Program-made: the position numbers and the translations under genes | Assembly (NCBI RefSeq): GCF_052324685.1 | Contig: NC_135211.1 | Coordinates: 10,261,914-10,325,913 of the forward strand | DNA length: 64,000 bases | DNA from: Brachyhypopomus gauderio | Lineage: Eukaryota; Chordata; Actinopteri; Gymnotiformes; Hypopomidae | Direction of reading: 5' to 3' | Part shown: positions 1-15,855 of the stretch, piece by piece | Layout: each line of letters starts with the position of its first letter | Position numbering within the stretch: position 1 is the first letter of the stretch | Notes under the pieces: model-generated | What the model saw: only the letters and a program-made list of their open reading frames with translations | Databases searched by the model: none | Told to the model about the DNA's origin: nothing

Positions 1-80
1 GAAACTTTCTTGTCTCGGGCCCCAGCAAGACTGTCAACGGGCCTGCTGATGACTATGAATGCTATTTCTCTAACCAACAG

Positions 81-4466
<4,386 letters not shown>

Positions 4467-6269
4467 AGAGGAATGCATGGGGAAAACATGAAAACAAAAT
4501 AAAAAACAACACCTTCAAAAAGGAGTTAAAGAAAAGGAAAATGAAGATCAAGACTTGTCTGTTTTTTTAGCAGGACTTTCCAAAAACTATTTTCAAAATG
4601 TAATGTTAGGATACCTGCACTGATAGCCACCAGCTGCCCGCATGCGGTTATCTTCAGACCCCCCCCCCCACTTCTCCCTGGACAAATCTGCTCAAAAAAG
4701 GAAACATGCCAGAGTAACAAAAGATAATGAAATGCATGTACTTGTATTATTTATTTATTGATAAGGTGCTATTCCTGTTGTGTCTGTATATTTTTTTACA
4801 AGGTCCCTTTCTCTGTGGCTATAATCGACTCACATTTTTTCACCTTTTCTCCGAATGGCCTAAAAACACTAACAAACTAAAGCCCAGTATTTAAGGGCAA
4901 GTGTTCATACCTTTGCCATGTAGATTTTTCAAATGCCATTATGTGCTATCAGTGGTGCTATTGTTAAACCGCCTGTAATAAAACCACCATACGTACATAG
5001 ACATCTAGATAAATAGATAAAGTGTATATACAGTATATATGTGATATTTGCATACATATACACCTTGTTTGAAAAGTAGGTTTTAATTTTAGAAATATTT
5101 TGTATAAAAACTGAAGGAAAATCCACCACACCTTCATGAAAATGCTAATGAGACATCTTAACTCTCAAACCGATAGCATTTATATTTTGATTAAATCCCT
5201 TATTGTAATTCTTTTAAGCTACCTCATGCTAATAGAACAAAGACATCTGAGAAAATAAATGTAAGAAAAGTCACATTTCATTTATGAATTCAGTTTTATA
5301 GAATCTTGATGGGATCACCTATGTCAAAGGTAAAAGTTGAGAGGCTTTCATTAAAGTGCCATTGTGTTTTCCTTTCCCTCGTTACATGACAGGGTCATGG
5401 GGTCATGGGGTTACCGTATGCTCCAGCACCCATTTGGCTAACAAGCATCATTGCTCAAGGAAAAGAAAAAATCAACCAGCAGTGGCACATTTAAAGGTCT
5501 TTATGAATACATGAGGGTGTATATTATTATTATTATTATTATTATTATATACTTATGTTAGTTTTGATAAATGTAAATTAGACTAAACGGATTAATGGAT
5601 TTTTGTTGTTTCTTTTTTTTATGGCATTGGTTTTTGTTTTTATTTATTTTTGTGTTTTTAATCCCCTATATACTAGATGGTTTTTTTATCATAGATGTTT
5701 TTTTTCCTTTGGTTGGTGGTGGTGAGGTGGGTCTTTTTGTACCCTAACAATTGTATTTGATCAAATTTGATCAATTCTTCAGTTCTTCAAAGAGAAGAAG
5801 AAACATGAACAAACCTGCCTTGCTTCTGCACCTATTGTTTACTGAGTGATGTGGGGTTTTTGCATGTGTAACAATACTTTCAGGGGAAGTTCATTACATT
5901 TTATATAAGGGGAAATAATTATGGACTGTTTCTCCATTTTTATTCTTGAAATTAAAAAGCACACTCAAACAGATGAGAATTATAGAGACCATTCATTTAT
6001 GTAAAATTGCTTTTGTTGTTCTTTCTTCAAATAGTTTAAGCATGGTAGAGCCATAATTTTTCATTTTGTGCAGTGATTGTCACCTTGTACCTTTGTTTTC
6101 AGTCTTTTCCCCTGATCTTTCACATTAGCAATAAAAGAATTATTTCTATTGACTATGTAATTTGCTCATCAATTATTTTCATTAAATTTTTAGATTATAT
6201 GCCATGCATTTCTGTTGAACCAGTTTGTTCAGTGATAAGCAGTAGGATCCCAGCTAGTCATCTCCTTAC
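4467..6269. other. Collagen 3' flank, no further gene seen
   Basis: AT-rich sequence that probably holds the collagen 3' UTR. It includes a poly-C run near 4662 and an (ATT)n microsatellite at about 5522-5549. No convincing open frame or structural RNA seen. Confidence 0.5.
4498..4503 (+). terminator. Candidate col2a1 polyadenylation signal
   Basis: AATAAA 32 bases after the collagen stop codon. A second AATAAA near 6130 could end a longer 3' UTR. Neither can be confirmed without transcripts. Confidence 0.4.
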
Positions 6270-6816
6270 AGCAGAGTAACAGACCAGGGTGAGGGTTAAC
6301 ACCAGCAGAGTAACACAGACCAGGGTGAGGGTTAACACCAGCAGAGTAACAGACCAGGGTGAGGGTTAACACCAGCAGAGTAACAGACCAGGGTGAGGGT
6401 TAACACCAGCAGAGTAACAGACCAGGGTGAGGGTTAACACCAGCAGAGTAACACAGACCAGGGTGAGGGTTAACACCAGCAGAGTAACAGACCAGGGTGA
6501 GGGTTAACACCAGCAGAGTAACACAGACCAGGGTGAGGGTTAACACCAGCAGAGTAACAGACCAGGGTGAGGGTTAACACCAGCAGAGTAACACAGACCA
6601 GGGTGAGGGTTAACACCAGCAGAGTAACACAGACCAGGGTGAGGGTTAACACCAGCAGAGTAACACAGACCAGGGTGAGGGTTAACACCAGCAGAGTAAC
6701 AGACCAGGGTGAGGGTTAACACCAGCAGAGTAACAGACCAGGGTGAGGGTTAACACCAGCAGAGTAACACAGACCAGGGTGAGGGTTAACACCAGCAGAG
6801 TAACAGACCAGGGTGA
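6270..6816. repeat. Minisatellite with alternating 34- and 36-bp units
   Basis: About 16 tandem copies of a unit beginning AGCAGAGTAACAGACCAGGG and ending TGAGGGTTAACACC. Two length classes differ only by an inserted CA (GTAACAGACC or GTAACACAGACC) and are interspersed. Copies are otherwise almost identical, implying recent turnover. Open frames read through it are repeat artefacts. Confidence 0.97.
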
Positions 6817-8036
6817 GTGTTAGGAGTGAGTACTATAGCTCCACATCATGTATTTCTCATCCCCATCCCCCATCCATCTCTTACCTCTCTCCTTTCAACC
6901 CAAAGCCCTTCTGTCCCTTACCTGTCTGCCTTCTTCACACACAGTGTCTCTCCACCTAACCTTTTCCACAACTGCACAGCCTCAAAGCACCCCTTTGCTC
7001 TCTGGACACAAAGTGATTTGCAGTTCTTCAGTTTTGCCCAAATCTATTGGATGGTTGAGATTACTATGGCCCAGCCAGTCTTGTCCAAGCGGCCCAATCA
7101 CTGAGGCCTGTTAAATCTGCAGATTCTTCTCAACCTCTCTGTTTTCATTACAAAAAGGGTGGGGATTATATTTCACTTGGAGACTTGCACCTCTGTTAGC
7201 CTTAGGGTTAGAGTAGGATTAGGATTAGAGTAGGGTTAAGATTAAAGTTAGGTTAGGGTTGGGATTATAGTTGTGGTAGATGGTGAGTGTAAGTGCTGAG
7301 AGGTTGGAAGCTGAGTTGCAAGGCCAGGCAGTGCTTTAAAAGTTTTGTGGTTTGAATGATGGACAAATGTCATGAAGTTTGTGGTGCACATGTCAGCCAG
7401 GTGTGGACGGTGCTAGCCTAAACCTCTTCATCTTTACGAGATAGTGTGGACTGGTTTACTCTCTGTGTGATGCCTTATATCACACTCACACACACACACA
7501 CGGGACTCCAAGGTTGAACACCAAGGTTTCAATTCAGTTGAATATTTATTTGTTTAGCACCCTTAGAAGTGACACTGTCACATTTCAGAGCTGCATTTCC
7601 AGGAAAGCTGACAGACAGAAACAAGTTGCATGGATGAGAAGATGTGAGAGATAAACCTCCAGGCTCAGCGGTGAACCTCCTTCACATCTGACACTGGATG
7701 TAGAATTATGATGTAAAACATGTACATGTTACATGCATAATTAATGCAATGATAAAATGCTCATAAATATTGATTCTAAAAAAGGTTCATTTAAGAATTA
7801 ATGCAAAGTAATTTTACCTCCTTCCATCCTCAGCACCATTCCATTATGTCAGACTGAAAAACGCATTTTTGGAGGTAAAGAATGATTTCTGCAAGTTATG
7901 ATGCTGCACAAATCTAATCACTCCTGATAACTAGAAACTTATTTATATATATATATATATTATACAATATACACAATTTTTGTGATTTTCCTTTATAAAT
8001 CATTGGTTGCTCGTATCAGCAATTTTAGTTACATTT
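6817..8036. other. Intergenic, simple repeats only
   Basis: Contains degenerate telomere-like TTAGGG/TTAGAG text at about 7198-7275, short CA runs near 7485-7500 and an (AT)n run near 7938-7960. TTTATT at 7545-7550 could be the polyadenylation signal (AATAAA on the minus strand) of the LRRC3-family gene. No gene recognised. Confidence 0.4.
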
Positions 8037-8295
8037 AAATGTTAAATGTGCCATATTTTGTCAATTGTGATTTTTTACACCGCAATCAAAATTTGTCCTC
8101 CGCTTTTAACCCATCTGTGCAGTTAGAACACACACACACACACACACTAGTGATTACTAGGGAGCTGTGGATCACACGTGCCCAGAGCAGTGGCCAGCCC
8201 TAGCCCGGCACCCGGGGAGCAGTTGGGGTTAAGGGGCCTTGCTCAAGGGCACCTCAGTCATGACCTCAGGTCTGGGAATCGAACCCACTTGCATC
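8037..8295 (-). mobile_element. tRNA-derived SINE, copy A
   Basis: Matches copies at 33567-33845 (same orientation) and 15440-15795 (opposite). Read on the minus strand it has a pol III B-box-like GGTTCGATTCC, a body with GAGCAAGG..CCCTTAACCC, a CA run, and a 3' end with ACAAAATATGGCACATTT. The A-box end is degraded here. It ends about 60 bp from the LRRC3-family stop codon, so it probably lies in that gene's 3' UTR. Confidence 0.8.
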
Positions 8296-8357
8296 GTTAC
8301 CACTGAAAACATGTGGCATCAGTGACAGTAATGGGTGCTCGGGGCAGGAAAGCAGTT

Positions 8358-9074
8358 TTATGTGCCTGGTCTGTGCTTTACATAGTACACCACATACACA
8401 GTGACCATAAAGAACCACACAAACATGGTGACCAGCATGGCCACATCAGTTGTTCTGCGCTTCATGCTGCAGAAATTGACCCCGGAGTGGAGTAACTTGA
8501 CCAGCGGCTGACCCGTGTAGGCGGAGCCGGCTCCGGGCTCCTCCCAGCGGCTCCCCTCGTTCGCTCCCCTGGCTGAGCTCTCACACACCAAACCATCAAG
8601 CGTCTCAGCCTCCAGGTTGATCTCCTCGATCAGCTCCTGCAGGGCGCAGTCACAATGCCAGGGGTTGTGGTAGAGTCGCGTCTTTGCTCGAGTCACAGCA
8701 AATTCTTCCCGCCTGGCGTGCTGTAGTTTGTTGTGGGAGAGGTCAAGGAACTGCAGGTCGGGCGAGAGGTGACGCAGTGCTCCGGACGCAAGAGAGTCGA
8801 TCTGGTTGTGAGACAGGTGCAGGTCCTGCAGGTGCAGGAGGTCCTGGAAGGCCTCTTCAGGAAGTGTACGTATAAGGTTGTGCTCCAGGTGGAGTGAGAC
8901 CGTCTCTAAAGGCAAATCCCGGGGGACCTCACGCAGGCCTGCAGCAGCACACAGCACGGACTGGCTCTCCCAGGCACACTGACAACCTTCTGGACACGCA
9001 GCACCTACCCAGGCCCACCAACCTGCATCAAGCAGGCCACACAGCACCCACACCACACTTAGACCTGTGATCAT
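8358..9074 (-). CDS. LRRC3-family leucine-rich-repeat single-pass membrane protein
   Basis: A 238-residue protein from one exon. I chose the ATG at 9074; the frame continues upstream to 9101, but that codon is GTG and directly follows an AG acceptor (TTCCGTTCCAG), so a 5' non-coding exon lies upstream, as in LRRC3 genes. Order: hydrophobic signal peptide (about 1-26); LRR N-terminal cap CPEGCQC; about three leucine-rich repeats; C-terminal cap starting NPWHCDCALQEL; then TTDVAMLVTMFVWFFMVTVYVVYY, the family's signature membrane segment (given here as a residue pattern within about 207-230). The tail stops after VKHRPGT, whereas LRRC3 and LRRC3B, as remembered, have some 20 more residues. Membership of the LRRC3/3B/3C family is clear; which paralog is not. 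The molecular function is poorly known. Confidence 0.9.
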   Translation of the reverse strand: MITGLSVVWVLCGLLDAGWWAWVGAACPEGCQCAWESQSVLCAAAGLREVPRDLPLETVSLHLEHNLIRTLPEEAFQDLLHLQDLHLSHNQIDSLASGALRHLSPDLQFLDLSHNKLQHARREEFAVTRAKTRLYHNPWHCDCALQELIEEINLEAETLDGLVCESSARGANEGSRWEEPGAGSAYTGQPLVKLLHSGVNFCSMKRRTTDVAMLVTMFVWFFMVTVYVVYYVKHRPGT

Positions 9075-9101
9075 CACCGCTCTATGGCCATAGACCCACA
9101 C

Positions 9102-11146
9102 CTGGAACGGAAGGGTCGCCTACATGGAAAAAAGAACAACAGAACAAGAAAACAAATAAATTATTGTCGAAGCGAGGCAGAATGTAAAGAGGTAATAATG
9201 CTGCTATACCTACATAGCAAAGAATGTTAGTATTAATATGATCTTCTTGTGCACATCATTGGATACTTAGTTAGTGTATATTTTTATCTGATATGAACTA
9301 TGAAATGTGCCCTTGTGTGCTGATAATCCATGGAAAGCCAACATAAGCGTTTTTGCAGTCAGGACCACTGACAGCATCCAAGACCACAAATGCACAATTC
9401 TAATACAACTACATCATGCACGCACATTAAATAATACTGACAGTAGTATGCTATTTAAACCAAATACATTTAGTATGTGAGAGAGTGCAGGTAACGCCCA
9501 AGGAGCATGTGTTTGGTCAATGTGTTATTGATCACTATAATACTCCCATCTGCATTTGTGTTGACTTATTCATTATTACATTATGATAATCCTGCATCAC
9601 ATCGCAAGATTAGCCACACAAAATTAAAAATAATTATACAATAAAAAAATTGTTAGCAGTATATCAGAGATATAGGACACCTAGCAAGACCATGCAGGTA
9701 CACAGTAACACCATAAAAGGACCATTCAGGTTCATAATAGAAAATAATTTCAAAGCTGTGATGGTGATGCGGTTATACCAACATATGCAGAGTGATGCTT
9801 TAAATTATTTTGAGGACATAAGCATCATAAACATTTCATTATAACTTCATGAATGTCTTATACAACGCTGACATTAATGGAAAACGCCACATGGAACCCA
9901 GTGGCATCTCACACATATGGGTGGTGCAGAGATAATGTGATGTATGCTTTCATGTCAGAAACTGAGTCTCTTGATACAAGTGGGGCAACATTTGTACACT
10001 ACTGAATATCTGGACATAAATACCAAAGTTAAACCCTTTAGATACAACTGCTACACAATCATGTCTTTGTTGATCTATATTGGAATCAACTACTTTCTTA
10101 ACTACTGTAAGTTCATCAAACAAAACCAAAAGATCTTCCCTGACTCATGATGAACCTCAGAGTCTACATGTGTTCCACAGCTGCTTCCCACATTTAACAG
10201 TGCTCAAATGCTGTAAACAGGTTTCCTCAAACGTTTTTGACATTTTTTTCCTCAGAATGATCTGTCTGTCTAAGATTCACTCCACGCTGACGTTACCAAT
10301 ACCAGGATATGATATTACCACGAACATGCACAGGATCTGATATCCACATGTTCTCTTCCTGACCTTCACTTATACGGACGTATAGTGACAGATACACACC
10401 GTCTTACAAAAACAAAAATGGCACATAAGGAACTTTTTGCGGCGTGAATTTAAGTACAAAGTAGAAGTTGAATATATAATTCGATATTAAGCCATTCCTA
10501 TATTAACTGAGGCAAACACTTCTGTTTGAAACCTACTGCTTTAAGCAGTTGATATCACCATTGATAAGAGACTGTATATTTTTTATTACTCGCCTGAGCT
10601 TATTTTGCATTGTCGTAAGTACTACCGCGAAGACGACCGCGCAGTCCAGGGGGAGAGAGCCTCAGAAGTAAACTTCATGAAAAAAGGTTATATCTTAAGT
10701 TCAACACTTCGTTCCTGAAACAGAGACAAACGACATCAAATAAATCTACATACCTTATCACTTAGGCAGCAAGGAAAATGTTATAATTAACAACATCATC
10801 ATAATTGTTATTATAATTATTGTTTTTATTATTACTATCATCATCATTATCGTCTTTGATGAAATACATAAACAATTTTACTACTAGTTCTGATTCTGAA
10901 AATAAAGCGACGCATTCAAATAACAAACATTTACAGGTAAAAACGACATTCCGTCCTCTCAAGTTTTCATCGAGCAGCTCATAAATCTATTGTATGTACG
11001 CACCTGTGACTTCAGACTTTGATCATATCTGGACAAATTCACGATTAAGGGTTGTTTTGTGACAAGATGCACTTAAAATAAAAATAATAAGACATAAAAT
11101 GTCTTCACGTGTGAGACACGCAAAACAAGGTGCGCAGAACTTACTT
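9102..11146. other. Intron or upstream region of LRRC3-family gene
   Basis: No coding exon recognised. AT-rich, with a degenerate ATT/ATC-rich tract near 10795-10860. A minus-strand donor-like ACAG/GTGCGT near 11002 could close a 5' non-coding exon of the LRRC3-family gene, but this is only a guess. Confidence 0.3.
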
Positions 11147-11226
11147 ACGTTTACAAAGCCCCGCCCCCTATTGCTTCAAGACGAACACGTTTACACGGCC
11201 CCGCCCACTGATGCTTAAAGAGGATG
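11147..11226. promoter_or_regulatory. Duplicated GC-box segment, candidate LRRC3-family promoter
   Basis: Two adjacent 40-bp copies start at 11147 and 11187. Each begins ACGTTTACA and carries a GC box (GCCCCGCCCCC, then GCCCCGCCCAC) followed by a TGCTTAAAG-like end. GC boxes bind Sp/KLF factors. About 2 kb upstream of the minus-strand LRRC3-family exon, this could be part of its promoter. Promoter function is inferred. Confidence 0.4.
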
Positions 11227-11756
11227 GTGTCTTCCAGGAATTTGAACTACGAGTAATTGACATATCAGCCTGTTTGTCCTCTGTGTTTCCGAAACCTCAG
11301 GTTTCAAATGTTTAAATGAAAACATTTTTTTTCATTTAATGTTTAGTCAATGTTAGAGCGTTAGCTTTTATTTTAACAGACACCCAACTTTATGGCAGGA
11401 AGATTAAAGTGAGAAACATTACACTGGGTGTCAAGTTCAATATTTATTTATACCTCTTTTCACATGATAATCAAATATATGTGATTCACAATTGTTTATT
11501 ATATATAGATCTAGTGTGCCCAATCAAGAATTTTTTTCTCTTCACACAAAATATCCTGTTTTTCCAATGGATATACAGACATTTGTGAGTATAAACTGAC
11601 TTACCTGTATTGTTACCTTTTCCTGCAAACACATTTCATGTGAAAACAGTGAAAACTATGATTTATTATTAGCTTTGCTTTAGCACTTTATTTTGGCAAT
11701 AATAAGAAAACAGTACAATATTTAAAAGGGACTGTAAATAGAATAATGCTGTAGAA

Positions 11757-12082
11757 CAGGGGTACTCAACAAAATTTTTCCGCGGTCCAATTTTGGCAGA
11801 TAGCTGTGACCTGAGGTCCGGGGCGGCGGTGATGGCGAACGTAAGTTGTTGGTGGGGGGGGGGGGGGACGTAGGTAGTTGAGCGGCGTAACACTCATGAC
11901 GGAGTGTTTTTTTCAATAGCCCTGAAATAAATGCTCCGGTTTAAAATTAAACCTCCCGTCAAAATTAATAAATACGGGTTTTTTTTTGGTCTGTATCCAG
12001 TTAATCAGGAATGAGATTGGGTCCGGACAGGACTGCATTCGGGTCCGGATCCGGACCGCGGTCCGCCAGTTGAGTACCCCTG
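11757..12082. mobile_element. Non-autonomous hAT element, CAGGGGTACTCAAC family, copy 1
   Basis: Begins CAGGGGTACTCAAC and ends with the inverse complement GTTGAGTACCCCTG, flanked by the perfect 8-bp duplication CTGTAGAA (11749-11756 and 12083-12090). The 326-bp interior has mirrored CCGCGGTCC motifs near both ends and a poly-G run at about 11857-11868. No transposase. A related copy is at 49919-50155. Confidence 0.9.
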
Positions 12083-12090
12083 CTGTAGAA

Positions 12091-12744
12091 TAATGCTTCA
12101 TTTTCACCAGTCTACTGTCATTCTGCTACACATCTCATAGATACCGACATGACATTTGACTGTTGGCTGTTGGCTTGTTATTCTTTGTACAAAGCAGTAA
12201 AGAATGCAGAATAAACCAGGACCAGTCAGCCTGACTGGGTGATGTTCAGTGTCACATTATGTGCAGTATTTCTGTGCAAGCCCTGATCTGTAGTGTCTAG
12301 TGTTTTTCCTGAAGAATATGGTTATTACCTAAACTAGCATTCCATTTCTAAATGTTCACCACACTGACAGATGGCCAGAGGAATTATACCTTCCAGAATA
12401 TATGGCACCAGGGACATCATTTTCCATAGCAGTACAGTCACAAGTCACAGAAGGCAGAAGCTGCCGGTGGGATATCGGAAACAGCTCAACAGTTCATGTG
12501 ACCGGCAGAGAAACCTGCTAGACGTTCTGTGTGGTAGAATGAAACCCAGATCCAACTCCAGCAGGGTGCTCGCTGTGTGTCAAGCTCTGTTAAAACAACA
12601 TAATGACAAAGTTGGTGTTAGTGCATATTGTGGTAATGCTAAAAAAAGACTAGATTGTGCGTATATACATGCTTGTAATCAAAGACACACTGTTGCATGT
12701 TGTATGCCGCTCCACAGGGTCTCACTACCTGAAAGCATGCAGGG
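12091..12744. other. Intergenic, one unassigned open frame
   Basis: The plus-strand frame 12371-12760 (129 codons) has no recognised domain, no clear splice context and runs into the following minisatellite. I treat it as probably non-coding. Confidence 0.3.
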
Positions 12745-13141
12745 GGTGAATCACATGTAGGGGGTGAGTCAGACACAGGGGTTGAGTCACATGCAGGGGG
12801 TGAATCACATGTAGGGGGTGAGTCAGACACAGGGGTTGAGTCACATGCAGGGGGTGAATCACGTGCAGGGGGTGAGTCACATGCAGGAGTGAGTCAGACA
12901 CAGGGAGTGAGTCACATGCAGGGGTGAGTCACATACAGGGGGTGAGTCACATGCAGGAGTGAGTCAGACACGGGGTGAGTCACATGCAGGGGTGAGTCAC
13001 ATACAGGGAGTGAGTCACATGCAGGAGTGAGTCAGACACAGGGGGTGAGTCACATGCAGGAGTGAGTCAGACACGGGGGTAAGTCACACACAGGGGGTGA
13101 GTCAGACACAGGGGGTGAGTTACATGCAGGGGTGAGTTACA
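12745..13141. repeat. Minisatellite, GGGGTGAGTCACATGCA-type units
   Basis: Degenerate tandem array of about 17-20-bp units, mostly GGTGAGTCACATGCAGGGG alternating with GGTGAGTCAGACACAGGG. Nearly every unit carries TGAGTCA, the consensus AP-1 site, though this may simply follow from the repeat. Confidence 0.92.
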
Positions 13142-15149
13142 ATGCAGCCCTTGACCTGCAAGGCCATATATTCTACACTCTTGCACACATCTACCCCTCT
13201 CTTCTAGCTTTATGTGGAATAACCATTACCTACAAATTAACCATAAACACTCCTGTTTCACCTCTCCAGCTGGAAGCCATGTATTTTTCCTCACAGAGGT
13301 CATTCATCTGCTGTGCAAGTTCTTTTGAATTTGTAGGTAGAAGATTAAATTGGAATTCCTATATATATGCAGGCAGCACAGTGTCAAACAAAACACAGAC
13401 ATTTTTTTATAAATGATTCTCTGACCAATCATTTTGGGTTTTTTTTCTTCTGTTTAATCTGAAAGGCAACTGCCCCATCATTGAAGTTAAGTAATCACAT
13501 AGATGTAGATGTTTTGAATAATTGTTTCATGACTTCTTGTTTTTAATTATTTATTAGTAATTTATCTAATTTTGAGTGTGTGGCTGGAATTGCTTATTTG
13601 TTTATGTGCTGCTGCTGACTTGGCTAGTGAGACATTACTGGGTCTCAATGGTCTCAGTCCTGTGAGGTATGCAATTCCAACTAATCTCAGAACTAAACAT
13701 CTACAACAGTTGTGAGATAGCAGTAGCTCAGATCACACAGAAACACACATTAAATTCTTCAGCTGTGTTGAAATAAGGCAATCGATCTTATAATTATGAG
13801 GAGTCTAACAGGCAGATTTAGGCCTGTGTATGTACATTTTCACATATGTTCATCAGAATGTTAGAGGTATTGTGCAAGACCTTGTTCATTAGCTCATGTT
13901 CAGTTATTCGTGTGTGCGTGTGCAACCTCTAAAGCCCTATCACAATGTCTCACCATGACAGAATGCTGGTTAAATATGCTGGGTATGGCAGTAATACAGC
14001 GTCATGCTGACCTGACCACCTGTCTGTTTGGCATCTTAACATGCACTGGCCTTTGGAAGTTTTGGCATATTCTATGAAAAAATGTCTCTGTTGGTTAATC
14101 ATGTGTGGAAAATATGAGATATTTCAAGCTATTAAGTGATTTCGTATTATTGGAAGAAAAGGGAACAAGGTAGTGGCATTGAGCAAAATGATAGAAATCA
14201 AATAAAGGTATAGACAGCTCCTCTGGATCTAGTCTCTTCAGAGCTTCCTAAGCGTACTCTGTTCCCCTCTGCAGCATGGCCCACGGGTTCAGCACGGCCC
14301 ACAGGGGTTCACAGGTGACTGGGCCTCTGTAAAAGCCTTCTGTTCTGGATCATTAACCTGCTGAGACATTCACGTTTTACTTCTACCAAAGGCTGACAGA
14401 TTTTGATCTAAAATATTGTTGAGTGTGTGGTGCCATAGATCCTAACAGGACTCCCAGGAAGAGGAGCAGCTCAGCTGTCCAATGGCCATTCTACATTCTT
14501 CACGCTGTTCTCTGCATGTCCTACACCTACGTGTCCTACACCAACCCCACCCAGCTCCTCCTCATTCTGACTCTTAAGATCACTGTGGGGCATTATGGAA
14601 GCATTATGTCCTCTTCATGTTTGCAACATCTAAATAAGCTAAATAATCTAAATCAGTGCCTTGTAGTAAGGTAGTATATTCAGGTGTAAATAATGTGAAG
14701 TTTTTTTTACAGCCAATACCTATTTTTCTATAAAGTTCATCAGCATTTGGATTGGTTTGGGGCAGTTTTTACTAATGTCTAGCTGTCTAGCTGTTAATAA
14801 ATTTTTCAGCATATAATTTGGAAATCAATTACTCCTGTAGACATTAGATACCATCATTGGATTTTCTTGGCTTTTTAGATATCAGCCAATGAAGCAATTT
14901 ATCAGTGTTTCTGTCTGGATTCAGTGAGATACTCCAGAATTACAACATTTCTACTTTATCCCCTTCCCCGTCAGTGACTGTGGTAGTTTTCTTTGTGAGA
15001 AATGCAGATTAGACTCTTGTCTGATGGAAATTCAACATTGGGAGGGTGGAGAAGAACAGGATTAGAAAGCTAGGATTAGGTTTAATGTTGGGATTAGGGT
15101 TAGGCTTCGATACACTGATTAACTATTAACAGCTCTGGATGTTCTAAAG
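13142..15149. other. Intergenic, nothing recognised
   Basis: No coding exon, RNA gene or clear repeat was recognised, apart from a short TTAGG-rich telomere-like stretch at about 15055-15105. Confidence 0.4.
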
Positions 15150-15428
15150 CAGCGGTCAACAACCACCGGGCCACAGACCGGTACCAGTCCATGGGTCATT
15201 TGGTACAGGGCCACACAGAAAAAATATATATTTTATCGAGTTTGAGTAATTACATTTACCAATTACATCCATCGGTATGGTGAGTTTTATTTTTATGCAC
15301 TTTATATTTGTTTTTATGCCGTATCATTTCATTTTGTTGTATTTACTCCCCACACTTTAAAGGCCGGTCCATGAAAATGTCTGACATATAACTGTTTTGT
15401 GGTGCAGATAGGTTGGGGGCCGTTGCCC
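15150..15428. mobile_element. Probable non-autonomous hAT-like element
   Basis: Starts CAGCGGTCAACAACC and ends near GGGGGCCGTTGCC, with internal GGCCACAGACCGGTACCAGTCC and AAAGGCCGGTCCATGA. This resembles the widespread vertebrate hAT derivatives with CAGCGGTC/CAGGGGTC ends. The flanks (TTCTAAAG and CCTAAAAG) are only an imperfect 8-bp pair, so the borders are approximate. Confidence 0.5.
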
Positions 15429-15439
15429 TAAAAGACATC

Positions 15440-15795
15440 ATGGGACAGTCATGGTCTGGTGGTTAGGGAACAGAGGTGTCAATTCCAGGTTCAGAAAGTA
15501 AAAGTCCTCACCAGGATTTTGCTCAAGCTTGCTAGATTTTCTAATTAGTGCAATCCAGGTAAAATTAGTGGAATCAACACAATCCAGGAAGCCTGAGCAA
15601 AATCCTGGTGAGGACTTTTACTTTCTGAACCTGGAATTGACGCCACTGTTAGGGAACGGAGGGTTGTGGGTTTGATTCCCAGGCCAGTGGGCAAGTGCGT
15701 TCTCACTGCACATATGGGTAAATGCAGAGGACAAGTTTTGATTGGGGTGAAAATCACTATTGGCAAATATGGCACATTTACATTAAAAAAGTGTT
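15440..15795 (+). mobile_element. tRNA-derived SINE, copy C, split by a MITE
   Basis: Plus-strand copy of the SINE at 8037 and 33567: A-box-like TGGTCTGGTGGTTAGGGAA, B-box-like GGGTTTGATTCCC, body, then a tail ATATGGCACATTTACATTAAA. A 178-bp element (15471-15648) is inserted within the A-box region, duplicating TTAGGGAA. Confidence 0.85.
15471..15648. mobile_element. Palindromic hAT-type MITE, copy 1
   Basis: A 178-bp near-palindrome. Arms start CAGAGGTGTCAATTCCAGG and continue through a TTCAGAAAGTAAAAGTCC block; the right arm is the inverse complement with two changes at its tip. It is flanked by the perfect 8-bp duplication TTAGGGAA (15463-15470 and 15649-15656), which dates its arrival after the host SINE. 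No coding capacity. Confidence 0.92.
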
Positions 15796-15855
15796 TCTGG
15801 TCACCAGCACTGTGAGCTGTCACAGTAGAGTGAACGGGTGATACAGGTATAGGGC

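Noticed and set aside
6270-6816. CRISPR-like regular repeat array
   Set aside because: No spacers: the units are contiguous tandem copies, and the genome is vertebrate.
9075-9101. Upstream extension of the LRRC3-family frame to 9101
   Set aside because: The first codon there is GTG and it directly follows an AG splice acceptor; the first ATG is at 9074.
12371-12760. 129-codon plus-strand open frame
   Set aside because: No recognisable domain, no promoter or splice context, and its end runs into a minisatellite; probably chance.
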